In this document: positions 36,486-48,592 of the stretch, one piece after another
How the letters are laid out: each line of letters starts with the position of its first letter
Position numbering within the stretch: the first letter of the stretch is position 1
Assembly (NCBI GenBank): GCA_950295325.1
Contig: OX485805.1
Span: 1,986,501-2,050,500, forward strand
DNA length: 64,000 nucleotides
Reading direction: 5' to 3'
Source: Polytrichum commune
Lineage: Eukaryota; Streptophyta; Polytrichopsida; Polytrichales; Polytrichaceae
The notes under the pieces: model-generated
The model's input: only the letters and a program-made list of their open reading frames with translations
What the model was told of the DNA's origin: nothing
The model's database searches: none
Made by a program: the position numbers and the translations under genes

Positions 36486-37750
36486 ATGGAGGCTGCAAGG
36501 TGAGCTCCAGCTCCAGATTCCTCTCAGTTTCTCATAGTCAACACAGTAATATAAATCGGGTTTGTCTGTAGAAGGCCCGTAGGAAACAACGAGCTATTTG
36601 AGTTTCTCCCAAGCTTTCACACATGTTTAATAGTCGACGTTGTACACTGGCAGAGTCGGTGAAGGTGGCGGCCATGTAACGCACCACAACTTCTTCACAA
36701 TTTTAGCTGTGGACGAAGCTTTGGCTGACCCAACAGCTTCCCCATGTAAAATGACAATGTTTGACGCAATCCACGAAGATGAAGGGGACTCCGAGGTGAC
36801 AACCCAAACACTTGCCAACCATGAACACGAGGCAGCTTCAGCTTCAGCTGAAGTAGAGCAGATTCACGCTGGTGAGTATACTGCATCTCCTCACCAGACT
36901 CTTGCATGTTCTTCGAACGTAAAGGCCCTGGCTCCCACTTCCCCTTTCGGTGAGAGCAACAGCTTCCACAGCATAATACTGCCAACATAACAACATATGC
37001 ACCATAGATCTTGGCACGCATCTGACGACTAAAATATGATATGGGACTTTGCGTTTAATAAAATCCTCAAAATAGGGCAGTCCGTGATACATGGCCTTGG
37101 TCCTCATGCGGGTCATTATTTGCGGATGCCTTGGTCCTCGTGCGCTACCTATCTCATTCCGTCTATTATTATTATTATGATTATGATTAGGAATTTATCT
37201 ATGTCACAAGTACTTGAGCAACCATGTTATATTTTTAATAATAGAAATAATAAAGATATAATAAAGGAATAATAGAAATTTATGGACTTGGTGAAATCAA
37301 CTATAGATTGGGATTTATGAGTTGCCAAATAGTTGGTGATGACTTTTTGTGGTGATCTATAACAAGTTAAATATGTTGGCAGGATCTAATGTGTTGCTCT
37401 TGGAGGGAGATATCACCTTACCATCAATGGTGAGTGCTACGGAGTACATTGAATTTCTTGAGAAGGAAGTACTACCATTCCCTCTTCATGCGAGGAACCA
37501 AAGACACAAGAAAAAAGTCTTGTTGAAGTTGGCAACGGATCTCAAAGTTCTCCCACCGCCAAACCCTTCCATTCTTGACCTTGACTTTGACATTCAACAA
37601 TGGAGACACATCATTCGCGAACTTATCAAAGAAATGCAGATTGTGGAAAGTCGGTGCTCTTTGGAAATACGCAACTTGGGAGTGTATGTCCTCACATCTA
37701 CCCCATACAATGCATTCTTGGAGTTGCTCGCTGCACATTTAGCCGGGTAA
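36486..37750 (+). CDS. Three-exon gene for unknown 199-residue protein (R family, copy 2)
   Basis: Coding exons 36486-36499, 36654-36871 and 37383-37750 (600 nt), with the same donors, acceptors and phases (2, then 1) as the copies at 5.6 and 59.2 kb. The product begins MEAARVGEGGGHVTHHN and differs from copy 1 mainly in the acidic linker (AASASAEVEQIHAG) and a few substitutions (SNVLLLEGDITLP, ATDLKVLPPP). No frame lesions. Its TAA stop (37748-37750) is the target duplication of an inserted Tourist-like MITE that starts at the next base. The coding region is therefore intact, but the native 3' UTR is displaced by 388 bp. Function unknown. Confidence 0.7.
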
Positions 37751-38138
37751 GAGCATCCTCAGTCGGTAAAGCTCACTGCAAACCAAAACCTATCTTCTGA
37801 CTGACCTAAAATTAGAAACTGAAATTACCATCATTAGAAGCACACCTAAATAAACGTGAGATATTTCTCAAGAAAAAAGAATTGTAAAAATTTGACGTAG
37901 GTGAAATCCCTCATTGAAAACACCACATTTTCAAAATTTAGAGGGAGTGCACCAAATCTTGCTTTAAAATGGAAAGATCCTCCCACACTCCCTCCAAATT
38001 TTTGACATTTAGAGGGAGTGTGGGAGGATCTGTCCATTTTAAGCAAGATTTGGTGCACTCCCTCTAAATTTTGAGCAATTTTAAGCAAGATAGGTCTTGG
38101 TTTGCAATGAGCTTTACCTAGACCGACTGAGGATGCTC
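37751..38138. mobile_element. Tourist-like (PIF/Harbinger) MITE, 388 bp
   Basis: Terminal inverted repeats GAGCATCCTCAGTCGG and CCGACTGAGGATGCTC are flanked by TAA on both sides (37748-37750, 38139-38141). Copies 1 and 3 of repeat R have the empty site, reading straight through from TAA to GGACTTTGTGG. The interior is itself a long inverted repeat (about 37930-38090), so the element is nearly one large hairpin. The GAGCATC end is shared with the Harbinger element at 44 kb. Confidence 0.9.
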
Positions 38139-38745
38139 TAAGGACTTTGTGGCACTTAGAAGTTAAAAACCAATATGGTTTTTTGTACATGTTTAGTGTC
38201 TAGTGCCGCCATTCGGATTCCAACCCTTTATATGCAACATATCCCTAAGTTGCATGATAAGGGCTCCAAGTTGATGGTAGCCATAAACTAAATTTGCTAA
38301 TGTAATCCTAGGAGGTTGATTTTGTACTAAATGCCTCCCAAGAGAATACCTTTGTAGTATTGTGTATGTTCTTGTGGTGTATTTTGGTTGTATACCTAAT
38401 TGAGAAAATGTGTGATGATATACTAAGATTGGCAAGTTTATCATCAAGTCTTGTACAAATTCAATGCCATAAGAATGACAGAGTAAGTGACTCTCAAACT
38501 GTGACAAGTCTTCAAAGATCACGTATACACGATCTGCTAAAAAGATTTCATAAGTGCATCTAAAGCAGTTAGTGTCCAACAATGACTTGTCATATTAATT
38601 CTTGCAGTAATATTAAAAATTGGTTACAACAAAATGTTTCAACATTTTGCACCCAAACACAGGTGTTTGAATAATAAGGTTGATGTGTGAACTAGGTTGG
38701 TGTTTGATGAACATATGTCTCCCCCAACTCAATTGATCAGTTCAC

Positions 38746-40741
38746 TTCTCAAACCTCTCAAACCCTCAAGCATCCCAAGTTGCTTCAAAAAAGAAAGCAC
38801 AAATCCTAACAAAAGCCTCACAATACTCGCTCACACCCTCAACCAACACACAAACTCTCCTCTCTGCTCCATCAAGGCCTAGGCTCCACTGTAAACATTA
38901 CTAAGGACCAGGAGAACTAAACCCCAGATATCCACCCAGTAATAATGTTTGTACAGGTATATGTGTGCTTGGAATTGATGTTCTTGCGGCATTGCTGGCC
39001 CAAAGGTAAGACCACTTCGATGTAATCACCTTCTCAGACTGGGAAAAGGAAAGAATATCGCAAATTTGGCTCGAAGGAAACCAGAAGTCCAGAGACCTTC
39101 ATGTGCATCATGAGCATTCAAACAAATCAATTATGACGGATCTGACCCCAATTTTGATCTTATGTGTTTAGGCCGCATCACCCAAATGCTCAAAAACTAC
39201 CTCACAATTTGAAAAATTAATACATCTGGAGTGCCGTTGGATTAGTTGTAGCAATGTCTGCAGAGTCTGCAGCATGTCTCCACCATGGAGAGAGGAGTTG
39301 TATCCTAGGAGCAAGCAGCTTGGAAGATTTTAAGCAAAGGATCGATACGGATCGATACGGCTCAAGAATCTGATTCCTCAGGAATTTGACTTATTTCAAC
39401 CTGGGTTTCAAACTGTAGACATTACATAGAAGTTTCAACAGACGTTCGCTCCGACTAGCGCTCAGTAACGAATGAACAAGACTATATTGAACGTCATCAT
39501 TCAACACTGCATGAGATTAGGTGACTGGGTAAACCATGTTCGCAACAATATCGACATACCTACATGGTGAGGAATTTCGATCGATATGCAGATACATTGA
39601 TCCAGCTAGATTGACGTGCTCTATCCAAAAATACTCTCTGGTTCCAAAGCATCTAATGAAGAAACTACTAAGAATAAATTTTGTACTAGTTCGATTCCAC
39701 ATAATTCTCGACAAGTAATCCTATTGAAACCTTGAAGCATTGAATACGAGAAAGAGTGTGAGCTTTGATGAATGAATAGAAGGCGTGAAGAAAGAGCAGG
39801 GAAGGTGAAGAGAGGACACTCTCACCTCCGCCATACATTGTAACAAACAGAGCCTCAACCCCGCCTTTGCCACTGCCACAGCGATCGATCCACCACAGTA
39901 CGAACAAACAAAAATCAAGCTTTGTGCTGGCTCTCCTCGCAAATCAGTCCTGAACAGAGTGCAGCAAACCCTAATACATTCTTCGACGACACTCCAAGCC
40001 TCCGGAGTTCACATATCTGCCCGGCCCTGCCCGGCTCTGCCCGACGAGTCTGCCCCAGTGATTGGGGAGATTTTTGGGCATAACCGGTTGAGATCCTAGT
40101 GTTTGCAAGTCCAACCGGTTGCATGATGACATCCTCCGGTTTTCCTTCAACAATTAAATTACATCAATAGTAAAAAGATATAGCATTTTGTAACTCCAAA
40201 CAATGAGTGAGACTAAATACAATTTTTAATGTAGTAGGCATGGAGGGGACTCTATATTTCAAGAATAGTAATAGTATTCAATATAAAGGATGTCTAGTTG
40301 AGTAACTTAAGTATAAGATTTTCTTTTTCAAAGGTGGGATTCAAATGTAATTGGGACAATGTTATAAGTATTTGTGACTTGGTTTCGCCCCATTGTAATG
40401 TCCATCATAAAGAAGAAACTTAATTGCATGTACCAAATGTAGACAATAAGTTAATGAACATAAATCCTTACTTCTTGTGACCAGGAAATAATAATTTTGG
40501 ACATGCTTACTTGTTTACAATGCCACAAAGGATGCACCTTGTGGAAATTGTTTGGTCTATAACTTCTTATCGTCTTTCAAGAAGATTATTTTATGACGAG
40601 AGCTACAAAGCTCAAGAGTATCATCAAAGGTAGGCAAAATGCCTGAAATACATAGTTTGTAATAAGGCAGGGACAGAGATCATGATGGCCTAAGGCCCAT
40701 CCACTTTCATTGAAAACAAATCATTGTATGAGGCATGGTAA
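38746..40741. other. No gene seen
   Basis: Unique-looking sequence between repeat R copy 2 and the hAT fragment. Only short frames without motifs. Confidence 0.35.
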
Positions 40742-41020
40742 TTTTGTGGGGGTATCAACGAGTGGTATACCAATTGGCCACAAATTCTCATGAAACTTTG
40801 GCAAGAAATACTTGTCATGCCCTCAAGTATCGCAATTTGTGAAAGGGGATTTTCAAAACAAAATACTATCAAGAGCCACTTGCAAACCTCATTGAAGTTG
40901 GACACTTTGGATGTTTTGATGCGAGTATCATTATGTAGGATATTTAAATTAAGCACAGTTGAAACACAGTTAATAAAACCAAACACCGAGGTATGGGTTG
41001 AATTCATATGCTTATCTTAA
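40742..41020 (+). pseudogene. hAT transposase C-terminal dimerisation fragment
   Basis: The frame from 40742 reads INEWYTNWPQILMKLWQEIL, then MPSSIAICERGFSKQNTIKS and LKLDTLDVLMRVSLC, then stops at 41018-41020. The S..AxxERGFSxxNxIKxxLxxxLxxxTLDxLMR pattern is the hAT-family dimerisation domain. The DDE and zinc-finger parts were not found upstream, so this is a fragment. Confidence 0.75.
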
Positions 41021-42820
41021 ACAACAGTCCGGAATAATTCAATCATTCCACACATAGGTCTAAGCTTGTATTAAAACAAAACATGTGGGTATGTGTTGAA
41101 TTCATATCCCTCTCGTACATTAAGCAACCTTCAGGAGTAATTCAATCCTTACACACCTAAGTCTAAGCTTGTATTATCGCCTATAAGTAGTAGCAAAATA
41201 TTATTTATATTGGAGTTTTATTTCCATGGTGACATGTATTGTTGTGTTAAGTACTCAATTATAGAATATCAATATGAGATCTTCAAAATCTTTCATCAAA
41301 AGTAAAGGTTTAAAGCAAATGGTTAAATATGGTTTAGAACACAAATTTCTTGATCTTAAATATTTTGAAGTTGTATTTGTTTTCATATTGCTTGAATTCA
41401 TTATAAAATTGAGGTCAACATAATTTGTTGGCATAAATCCATCAATGTGTTGTAATGTTTTTGTATTTTAAACAAGTTTGCATGATAATTCTTTGTTCAA
41501 TGTCACCTACTTTTTCACCACTTACACCATCTTCTAGAATACTTTGTGAACATAAATTTGCTTGACTTTTGAAATATTTATTTTTTTATTTTACAAAATT
41601 TAAAGTTAGGATATAGTATTGAATTACTTCCACCTAAGCCTTGATATGTATCGGGAGTCGTCCACTTTACCGTGCTTGCACCCCTATGTCCTCATGTTTG
41701 TTTAGGTTATAGGTGGTTATACCTTCATCTTAAGTCATTTAACACATATATGTGAAATAAAAATAAACCCCAACACTTTGGTCTTAAATTGAAATTAGCC
41801 CCAACACCCAATAATGATACATTGTTTTGCACCATTGCATACAAATGTTTTGTTTGATACCACGTACAAACTAATGTGAGTGTAAGAATTGGTATTGTTT
41901 GAGTCATTACCGTACATAATATACATGAGGTATTAAAAAAATGTCTTTTCTCACGTATAGTACATAAAGAAGGTTGTTAGTTTTTTTGATGTAAATGTTG
42001 ATGTACTCAAAGGGGCCCTAAGGTTTAGAGAGAAAATTGACAATATTTATAATAATTCAACCCATACCTAGGACACTAGATGTGCTACTTTTATGGCGTC
42101 TAGGCGCTTAAAGCTTGTGTATCTATTAATACAATTATGTATAGGTGTGTATAGGTGGGTAGACTAAACGGGTTGGATGGTAGGGTGGTGGTCAATGTAA
42201 TTGCAATTTTAAATGCAAGATGACATGAGATAACATGATATTGTAGAGAATATCATTACATTGTATGGAAACCAATAAAATATTTTCTATTCTAATTTTT
42301 TATTATATATTTTTTATTATATATTATATATTTTTTATTTTCTATATGCCATGTACTATTGTTGTTGTTGTGGTCGATTATTTCCATGATTCTATAATTT
42401 TTGTCTACTGATTCTACAATGAAATCTTAATATTAAGCATTTCAATATTATAAACCACCTCTCAATAATGTATAATGCTCATATATTATTAGCCAATAGA
42501 TGCCTTTTGCTTTGTCATTATGTGGACTCATGGTCTATGCATGTTGTCCACTATGAATACACGTTCCATTGTAAGGATGGCACATGGAATGTAGTAATCT
42601 TAGGTCTTTATGTTTAGGACATAGTTGGTGGCTAATATCCTATGTCGAAAAACGGATCCAAGGGAAAACGATCACTACTTAAGGGGACATCCCCCCACCA
42701 AAGGACTTTTTTGCATCTTGGATGTGGGTTGCACTCCCTGGACCCTTGAGTGTGCTGGACTTTTATTTCGTGCAGGTATAGATCTTGGTGCAATGGTCAT
42801 ATTATACCACCGTAATTACC
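41021..42820. other. AT-rich stretch without genes
   Basis: No motif-bearing frame. A short TTTTTATTATATAT tract lies near 42297-42345. Confidence 0.4.
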
Positions 42821-42823
42821 GTA

Positions 42824-43065
42824 GGTTACGGACCCACGTCCGTAAACCTTAAAACTCTTGGTGCATTGTACCTTTATTCCTTTGAGCATTGTATTTGGGC
42901 TAGTAATGAGGTACAGAGAGGTTTATGGACGGGCGTCTGTAAACCTACGAACCTTTGGTGCCATAGTTTTGTATGGCACCTCCACTGACCTCACGACCAT
43001 GTGCCATGTAGAGTATGGCACCGAGACTGTAGGGTCATGGAGGTTTACGAACGTGCGTTCGTAAA
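42824..43065. repeat. P2-type palindrome array, three units
   Basis: Palindromes at 42824-42848, 42922-42943 and 43044-43065 in units of roughly 100-120 bp with shared TTGGTGCA/TGGCAC words. The third is a perfect TTTACGAACG arm, spacer TG and reverse complement, flanked by GG and CC. The first two use GGAC in place of GAAC, and the second shows CG-to-TG changes in both arms. Confidence 0.85.
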
Positions 43066-43660
43066 CCTACATTACCCTATGTGTCATAGTAGAATATTTG
43101 GACATTGTGATAAAAACAATAGGATGCGCGTATATTAACCTCTTCAAATTCATGTTGTCAGAAGGCCTGGGTATACATGTAGGTGACACCTTGTCGCGCA
43201 CCTCTCCATGAGGAGTGTCCGAAATACCATGGGCACAAGGGGGACCTCGGAGTGACACCTGAGATTTGTGGCGCCGTTGCTAAGAGCGTCCAAGTGATCT
43301 TAGTGTGGATGAGGGCCCCGGGACTTCCTTACAAGCATTTCAAATTGGAATTTCAATCCAACATTAATGCCTTCCAAGGTTTTGGGTGCATTCGGTATTC
43401 TAGGCCCCAAATACTTTTTGAGGTTTGCGGGAGCCCTTTCATAAGACTTCTCCATTTTCCTTGCCGAATCCACCCTCATGCCCATCATTGTCATTAGAAC
43501 CAATGGTATGGTCAAACTCCACTTGCACATGATCCTTGTTCCAATTTGAGCATCACAACCTTTTGGAAACTCCGGGCTCACCATCATAACCCGCATTTTT
43601 GATAGCCATGTCACCCTCAAAGTGCTAGTTCAAATATTGGAACCCTGCTCCGATACCACG

Positions 43661-43917
43661 TGTCGCAACCCTTGCTAGCCCCATTAACAATATTTCCATT
43701 TCTAGCAAAGGTTACGAGCGCTAACCCTTCGCATTCCGCCATGCGAATGGTTAGCTCCTTTTACCCCGGACCTTATAGTTCATAGGAGGGAACCAACCCT
43801 CCTACTTTGCTTTTGGGACTCACCCCTTAATCGGTAACCAACTCTTAGATGTGGACTTCCATCCATGGAAGTCCAATCTTATGTTGATCATCGCATTGTC
43901 GGAGCAACACTATAACA
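43661..43917 (-). mobile_element. LTR with adjacent tRNA-Met-type primer binding site
   Basis: On the minus strand a 257-bp segment begins TGTTATAG and ends GCGACA (TG...CA). It is followed after two bases by TGGTATCGGAGCAGGGTT (43658-43641), close to the plant initiator-Met primer binding site. The interior would extend toward lower coordinates (a minus-strand frame at 43300-43620 has no recognisable domain). The other LTR was not found. Confidence 0.6.
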
Positions 43918-44228
43918 ACCCGAACCATACTAGGCAACTATGGCCTCACATCGGGCCAAAGCCCATGGAGGTTGTGCCGTTCGGCCTCGGGTGGGTGAGG
44001 CCACACCACCTCACCCACCTGAGAGCATCTTCAATGCAACGCAAGAAACGCCGCAAGGCCGTTGCGTCTCCTGCGGGAAGCTTCCCAACGGCTCTGAACG
44101 GGCTCCAATGCATACACGGCACCGCATAAAGCGGACCTGGCCCCGCCAAAGACCCTCCGTTGGCCGGCAAGTTGGCAGTGTTCCTTGCGCCCGCTACCCC
44201 AAGCCTTTCCTCGAGTCAAACTGCCACG

Positions 44229-45521
44229 ATGGCGACGACCGGAGTATCCAAGGCAAAAAAGGGGAAGAATTTTTCCTCGGAGGAGGAGCGCCAACTCTGT
44301 CGATCCTTCCTGCATGTATCGCAGGACCCGATTGCAGGCAACGGCCAGCGTGCGGGTGCGTTTTGGGAACGAATTGCAAGACACTACCAAGAACACAAGC
44401 CGCAGGGGAGGGAGGATAGGCCAGCGAGGAGTTTGGAGACCAAATGGGGGGCGATAAAACACGATGTTGCGAAATTTGTTGCCGTGCATTCGCAGGTGTT
44501 GAATTTGAACGAGAGTGGGGCATCGCTAGAGGACGTTCTTCAACGAGCGCTGGAGCTCTACCGTGTGAAGCACCCTAAGCAACAGGGCTTCCTCTACCTG
44601 CATTGTTGGACAATCCTGAAGGACATCCCGCGGTGGTTTGATTCCGCTGTCGAGGTGCGAGTGCGTCAAGCGATGAAGACTCCACCGCCACAGCCGCTGA
44701 AGAGGAGGCGCCTGAGCTTGGAGGGAGCAGACGCGTCGGAGCCTACCACAGTCGATGACGACGGAGAGGAGTGCGTCGAGGTGGAGGCTGCCCCAGCTTC
44801 TCGGCGGCCGCAACGTCCAACAGGCAACAAGGCAGCCAAAGAAGAATTGAACCGCGCTCGGGTGAAGGAGAGCACAATGCGTGCACAGGCGAAAGCCACT
44901 GCGGAGATGGCAGCTGCACATGCCGAGAAAGTTGCTGTAATGCGGGATCAAGCCGCCCTGCAACTTTTTTCTATTCCAGATGATTCGGCCATGAGCGACA
45001 TGGCCAGAGAGTACCTGCAGTTGCGACGCGAGGAGGAGCTGAGCAAGGTGAAGAGGCGAATTCAAGCGTCGAAGGCGGATTTTGTGTGCAGGTCGCCTGA
45101 TGATGTCGAGCCGGCAGTTGTTGTCGAGCCTGCTGCCGTTCGCTTTGAGCCGGCTTCTGTTCGCTTTGAGCCGCCTGCTGTTGTCGACTTCACGGGAGGG
45201 GATTCAGCCCGCAGTTGCTCGGAGGGAGCAGGCAGACAGACAAGACAATCCCGTGACACGGCTCCGTTCTCGGTGCGGGCGTCGGAATTCGTCGGAGGTT
45301 CTCAGGATACAAGAGAAGATGTCGTTGGGCAGGATGCAGGAGTGCATGGCGTCGACATTCACCGCCCCCCAATACCGTTTCCTTTTTTTCCTCCAAATTT
45401 TCAGAATGTTTGGGGATCGTCCGTAGGCTTGGGCGTCGGGTTAGGGTTGAGAGAGGGGTGTGATCCTGTGTATGCTCCGACGAGCCCTAGCCTGGACAAT
45501 TTCCATGGCAGTGGGCATTGA
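44229..45521 (+). CDS. Harbinger Myb/trihelix-like DNA-binding partner protein
   Basis: This 430-residue ORF starts at the first in-frame ATG (MATTGVSKAKKGKNFSSEEE). An N-terminal trihelix/Myb-like domain spans about residues 12-140 (SSEEERQLCRSF, GAFWERIARHY, RSLETKWGAIKHDV). A basic KRRR stretch follows, then an Ala/Glu/Arg-rich helical region ending in MSDMAREYLQLRREEELSKVKRR, as in the C-terminal domain associated with plant NAM-like proteins. In PIF/Harbinger elements this second protein binds subterminal DNA and imports the transposase into the nucleus. It converges on the transposase gene in the same element. The Pro-rich C-terminus and repeated VRFEPASVRFEPPAV are likely disordered. 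Confidence 0.8.
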   Translation: MATTGVSKAKKGKNFSSEEERQLCRSFLHVSQDPIAGNGQRAGAFWERIARHYQEHKPQGREDRPARSLETKWGAIKHDVAKFVAVHSQVLNLNESGASLEDVLQRALELYRVKHPKQQGFLYLHCWTILKDIPRWFDSAVEVRVRQAMKTPPPQPLKRRRLSLEGADASEPTTVDDDGEECVEVEAAPASRRPQRPTGNKAAKEELNRARVKESTMRAQAKATAEMAAAHAEKVAVMRDQAALQLFSIPDDSAMSDMAREYLQLRREEELSKVKRRIQASKADFVCRSPDDVEPAVVVEPAAVRFEPASVRFEPPAVVDFTGGDSARSCSEGAGRQTRQSRDTAPFSVRASEFVGGSQDTREDVVGQDAGVHGVDIHRPPIPFPFFPPNFQNVWGSSVGLGVGLGLREGCDPVYAPTSPSLDNFHGSGH

Positions 45522-47003
45522 ATTTGAAATAAAATTTTAGTTTCGCAATCAGTTTGAGTGTAAATGCTCGTCGCCTGGAGCATTCGGAGGAGTGCTTGTG
45601 GGAGTTATCTGATTCACTTTAGGGTTGAATATAATGTGTTGTCTGTCTCAATTTCAATTGGGCTTGTTTTCTAGCTCAGTTTGAATGGAATCAGTTTGAA
45701 TGGCTCAGTTTTCTGGCTCAATTCGGATGTGTGCTTGTGGGTTATGGCATTTCATTGAGCATCATGTGTGTTCATAGAGCTTCACAATTCCACCAAGAAT
45801 AAGAATGTACTGATTACAATTTGTGGCTGCCGCTGTTGTAAACTTCGAGAAATCTAGACATTTGGCGTTGTGGGTTCTCGGTGTATCTCTTGTGAGGATG
45901 GGCTTTGGGTTCTGTTGGTTCGACAGCCTAGATTTTGTGCATTCAGGAATTCAGAGGTCATTCAAAGTGTGTCTCTCGAGCTGATGAGTCCTGCATCTGT
46001 GATTTGACCTAGAATCATCTGGGTTGTGCATTGTTTGTAATCTCAAGAGGTTTTTGCAGGGGTTTAGTGAAGCCAATACATGTAGAAGATGCTGCAACTC
46101 TGCCTCTTGCCATGGAAATTGAGGACCTCAATGTCCGAAATTCTAGTCAATCGATTGGCCCTTTCTTGTGCCTCCATTCAACCAGGCGCTACTGGAATTT
46201 CAGACAGTAGATTCATAAACAACGAGTTGGTATGGTCTTTAGAGAAGAGGGAGACGGTTAGTTACAGAAATGAGTTTCGGCCCCTGCGCTCCGTAGCTTG
46301 CATTGATGTGCAACCGCCAATAACCAAGCTTCTGAAGGTATGTCATGTGGGTCAATTGGAGATTGAATTGTTTCGTGCATTCACAGTCTGAGTGAACGCA
46401 GTTCACAGTTTGTTCAACACTTGAAAATTTGGTGACTAAATTTTGATTGGCAGGTGCGGCGGACGAAGACGGTGGTCTTATGACGCCTGAGAACGAGTTA
46501 CTTATTTCGAAATCAAGATACAACATCATCCTCCCCTGGTGACGGCTCTGATGGCAGCAGCTCCAGTGAAGATGGAGCTTCAGATGTTGAGAGAATCTCT
46601 GATTTGGAAGTAGATGAATCTGTTCTTGAATTCGAAACACTTGGGATCATCAACACTGCAGATTCAGTTTAGGTTCGAATGTGGTTTAAGTTTTCAGTTT
46701 CAGCTTGAATGTGGTATCAGTTTCATATCGAATGTGGAATGAGTTTCAGTTCAGTTCGAATCTGTTGGGAGTTATCTGTTTCAGTTTAGCATTCGGAGGT
46801 GTCTTTGTTGGGATATCTGCATGTGGGGGTTTCAGATTGAATGGAATTTCGAGTCTCTACATTTCAGTTGCAATTCATTGCAATTAGTTAATCGATTGAA
46901 GCATTTCAATTCAGGCACTGCAATTCAGGGAATTCAATCCAGGCACTGCAAACTTTTATTGATTGTCTGATGTGCATACAATAGGCTCAAACATACAGGT
47001 ATC
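45522..47003 (+). other. Interior of the Harbinger element between its genes
   Basis: Contains an acidic possible exon at about 46541-46672 (GSDGSSSSEDGASDVERISD, then TAG) after a GGCAG near 46455. Its link to the upstream gene is not established. The rest is GTTTCAGTTT-rich low-complexity sequence. Confidence 0.3.
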
Positions 47004-48296
47004 TCACATGTAAGATTCCCCTCTCTTTTGCCACAAATGCTCGATCAAGTCATTCCGCAAAGAGAAGTGACTGTCTGCGTTCTCTATTTCCCTAGTCCCT
47101 TCCCGGAGCTCCACGAATGACAATCCTCCACCCATACGGCCTCCCATGAGTCCCACATCAAAGTAAGGTTCCAAGTCTAAACCACTCTCGTCCTGTATTA
47201 TCATGTTGTGCATGATAACACATGCTTGAATGATGTCGGTCATAGCCTCAATGTCCCACTGTCGACAAGGGTTGCGCAAGATCTCCCATCGTGCCTGAAG
47301 GACACCGAATGCCCTCTCCACGTCCTTTCTTGCCCCTTCTTGCATCTTCGCAAAATGTTTTTTCTTCTCTTCTTGAGCCTCATGGATCGTTTGAACAAAA
47401 CAAGACCATGGGGGGTATATCCCATCCGTGAGGAGGTAATAACGGGGGTAAACATTACCATTCACCGTGAAGTTCAAGTGTTGACCGTCACCACTGAGCA
47501 TGTCTCTCACAATGGGAAACCGATCCAATACGTTGATGTCATTGTTTCCTCCGGGAAGGCCAAAAAAAGAATGCCAAATCCATAGGGATTGATCTGCAAT
47601 TGCCTCCAGAATCACAGAGCGCTTCTTATCTTTGTCTTGGAATTGCCCTTGCCATGCAACGGGGCAGTTCTTCCACTGCCAATGCATGCAATCCAGTGAA
47701 GCAAACATGCCAGGGAATCCTCTGTGGGTGTTAATTTGTAATTGTTTTTGAAGATCCGATTCTGTGGGAATGCGAAGGTATTCACTCTCAAAGCAGTGGC
47801 GAATGGCATTCACAAAGCGACGCATTGCTTCAGTTGCAGTACTCTCTCCTAAACGACAATATTCATCGGTTGCATCAGCAGCAACACCATACGCTAGCAT
47901 CCTAATAGCTGCTCTGCACTTTTGAAGAGAAGACAATCCTAGTCTCCCCAAGCCATCGCGTTTTTGGACAAAGTATGAATCAAAAGCAGTCACGGAGTCT
48001 ACAATCCTCAGAAACAAATCCCTGCGCATCCTGAACCGACGACGGAACTTGACATTGTCGAAAACAGGAATAGGAGCAAAGTAATCTCGAACCAAGTGTT
48101 CATGCCACAACTCCCTGTCTCTGTGCACAAACGCCCTCCCCATGCAGCTCCCTCTTCTTGGCCTCTGCCTCATCTCTTCATCAGATTCACTTGAATCTTG
48201 GTGGATTGCTGCAAGAAAATGCTCCTGGAGCTCGTCATCGGAATCATCCAGAGCTTGTTGAATAGCACCTGCAAGTTCAGCCCGCCATTGATCCAT
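47004..48296 (-). CDS. PIF/Harbinger transposase (HARBI1-like DDE nuclease)
   Basis: This 430-residue ORF starts at the first ATG on the minus strand (MDQWRAELAG). The open frame continues upstream with non-ATG codons. Family motifs occur in order: FRRRFRMRRDLF helix, GLSSLQKCRAAIRMLAYG, then the DDE catalytic residues D202 (SLDCMHWQWKNCP), D291 (YLLTDGIYPPW) and E327 (RKDVERAFGVLQARWEIL), followed by IIQACVIMHNMI. Length and motif spacing match intact plant transposases of this superfamily. It would excise and insert its element at TNA trinucleotides, together with the Myb-like protein from the same element. No frame lesion is visible. Confidence 0.9.
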   Translation of the reverse strand: MDQWRAELAGAIQQALDDSDDELQEHFLAAIHQDSSESDEEMRQRPRRGSCMGRAFVHRDRELWHEHLVRDYFAPIPVFDNVKFRRRFRMRRDLFLRIVDSVTAFDSYFVQKRDGLGRLGLSSLQKCRAAIRMLAYGVAADATDEYCRLGESTATEAMRRFVNAIRHCFESEYLRIPTESDLQKQLQINTHRGFPGMFASLDCMHWQWKNCPVAWQGQFQDKDKKRSVILEAIADQSLWIWHSFFGLPGGNNDINVLDRFPIVRDMLSGDGQHLNFTVNGNVYPRYYLLTDGIYPPWSCFVQTIHEAQEEKKKHFAKMQEGARKDVERAFGVLQARWEILRNPCRQWDIEAMTDIIQACVIMHNMIIQDESGLDLEPYFDVGLMGGRMGGGLSFVELREGTREIENADSHFSLRNDLIEHLWQKRGESYM

Positions 48297-48592
48297 GAAT
48301 GTGCGTTCTCTATAATCTGCAACCACTTCGAACTTCGGAGGAGCAGATGAATCCTGAGTTCACTGCGGCGTCGAAGTCCCTGGAGCAGCGGCGTCGAAGC
48401 CCCTGGAGCACAGACAGAAGGTTGACGTGGCCAGCCCGATGGTTGACGTGGCACATTTAGGGTTTAGGGTAAAGAGCCAGCGTTGGCTCCCGATGCGCAG
48501 AACTGGGGACGCTGTTCTTGCGAGTCCAGAAGACAGACGTGACATATAGGATGCCGGGCCCATTTGGCGTGTATGGATTGAAGATGCTCTGA

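Larger units (their letters stand above)
34156..38745 (+). repeat. Dispersed repeat R, copy 2
   Basis: The upstream part (34156-35400) matches 55925-57470. The rest matches copies 1 and 3 and contains the intact gene 36486-37750. Homology stops near 38745, so the 3' third present in the other copies is missing. It is interrupted by a Tourist-like element at 37751-38138. Confidence 0.75.
44023..48589. mobile_element. Complete PIF/Harbinger DNA transposon, 4567 bp
   Basis: Ends carry the inverted repeat GAGCATCTTCAAT (44023-44035 and 48577-48589), flanked by TGA at 44020-44022 and 48590-48592, the 3-bp target duplication expected of the superfamily. It holds two convergent genes, the Myb/trihelix-like partner (plus) and the DDE transposase (minus), both open. 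All parts required of an autonomous element appear present. Confidence 0.9.
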
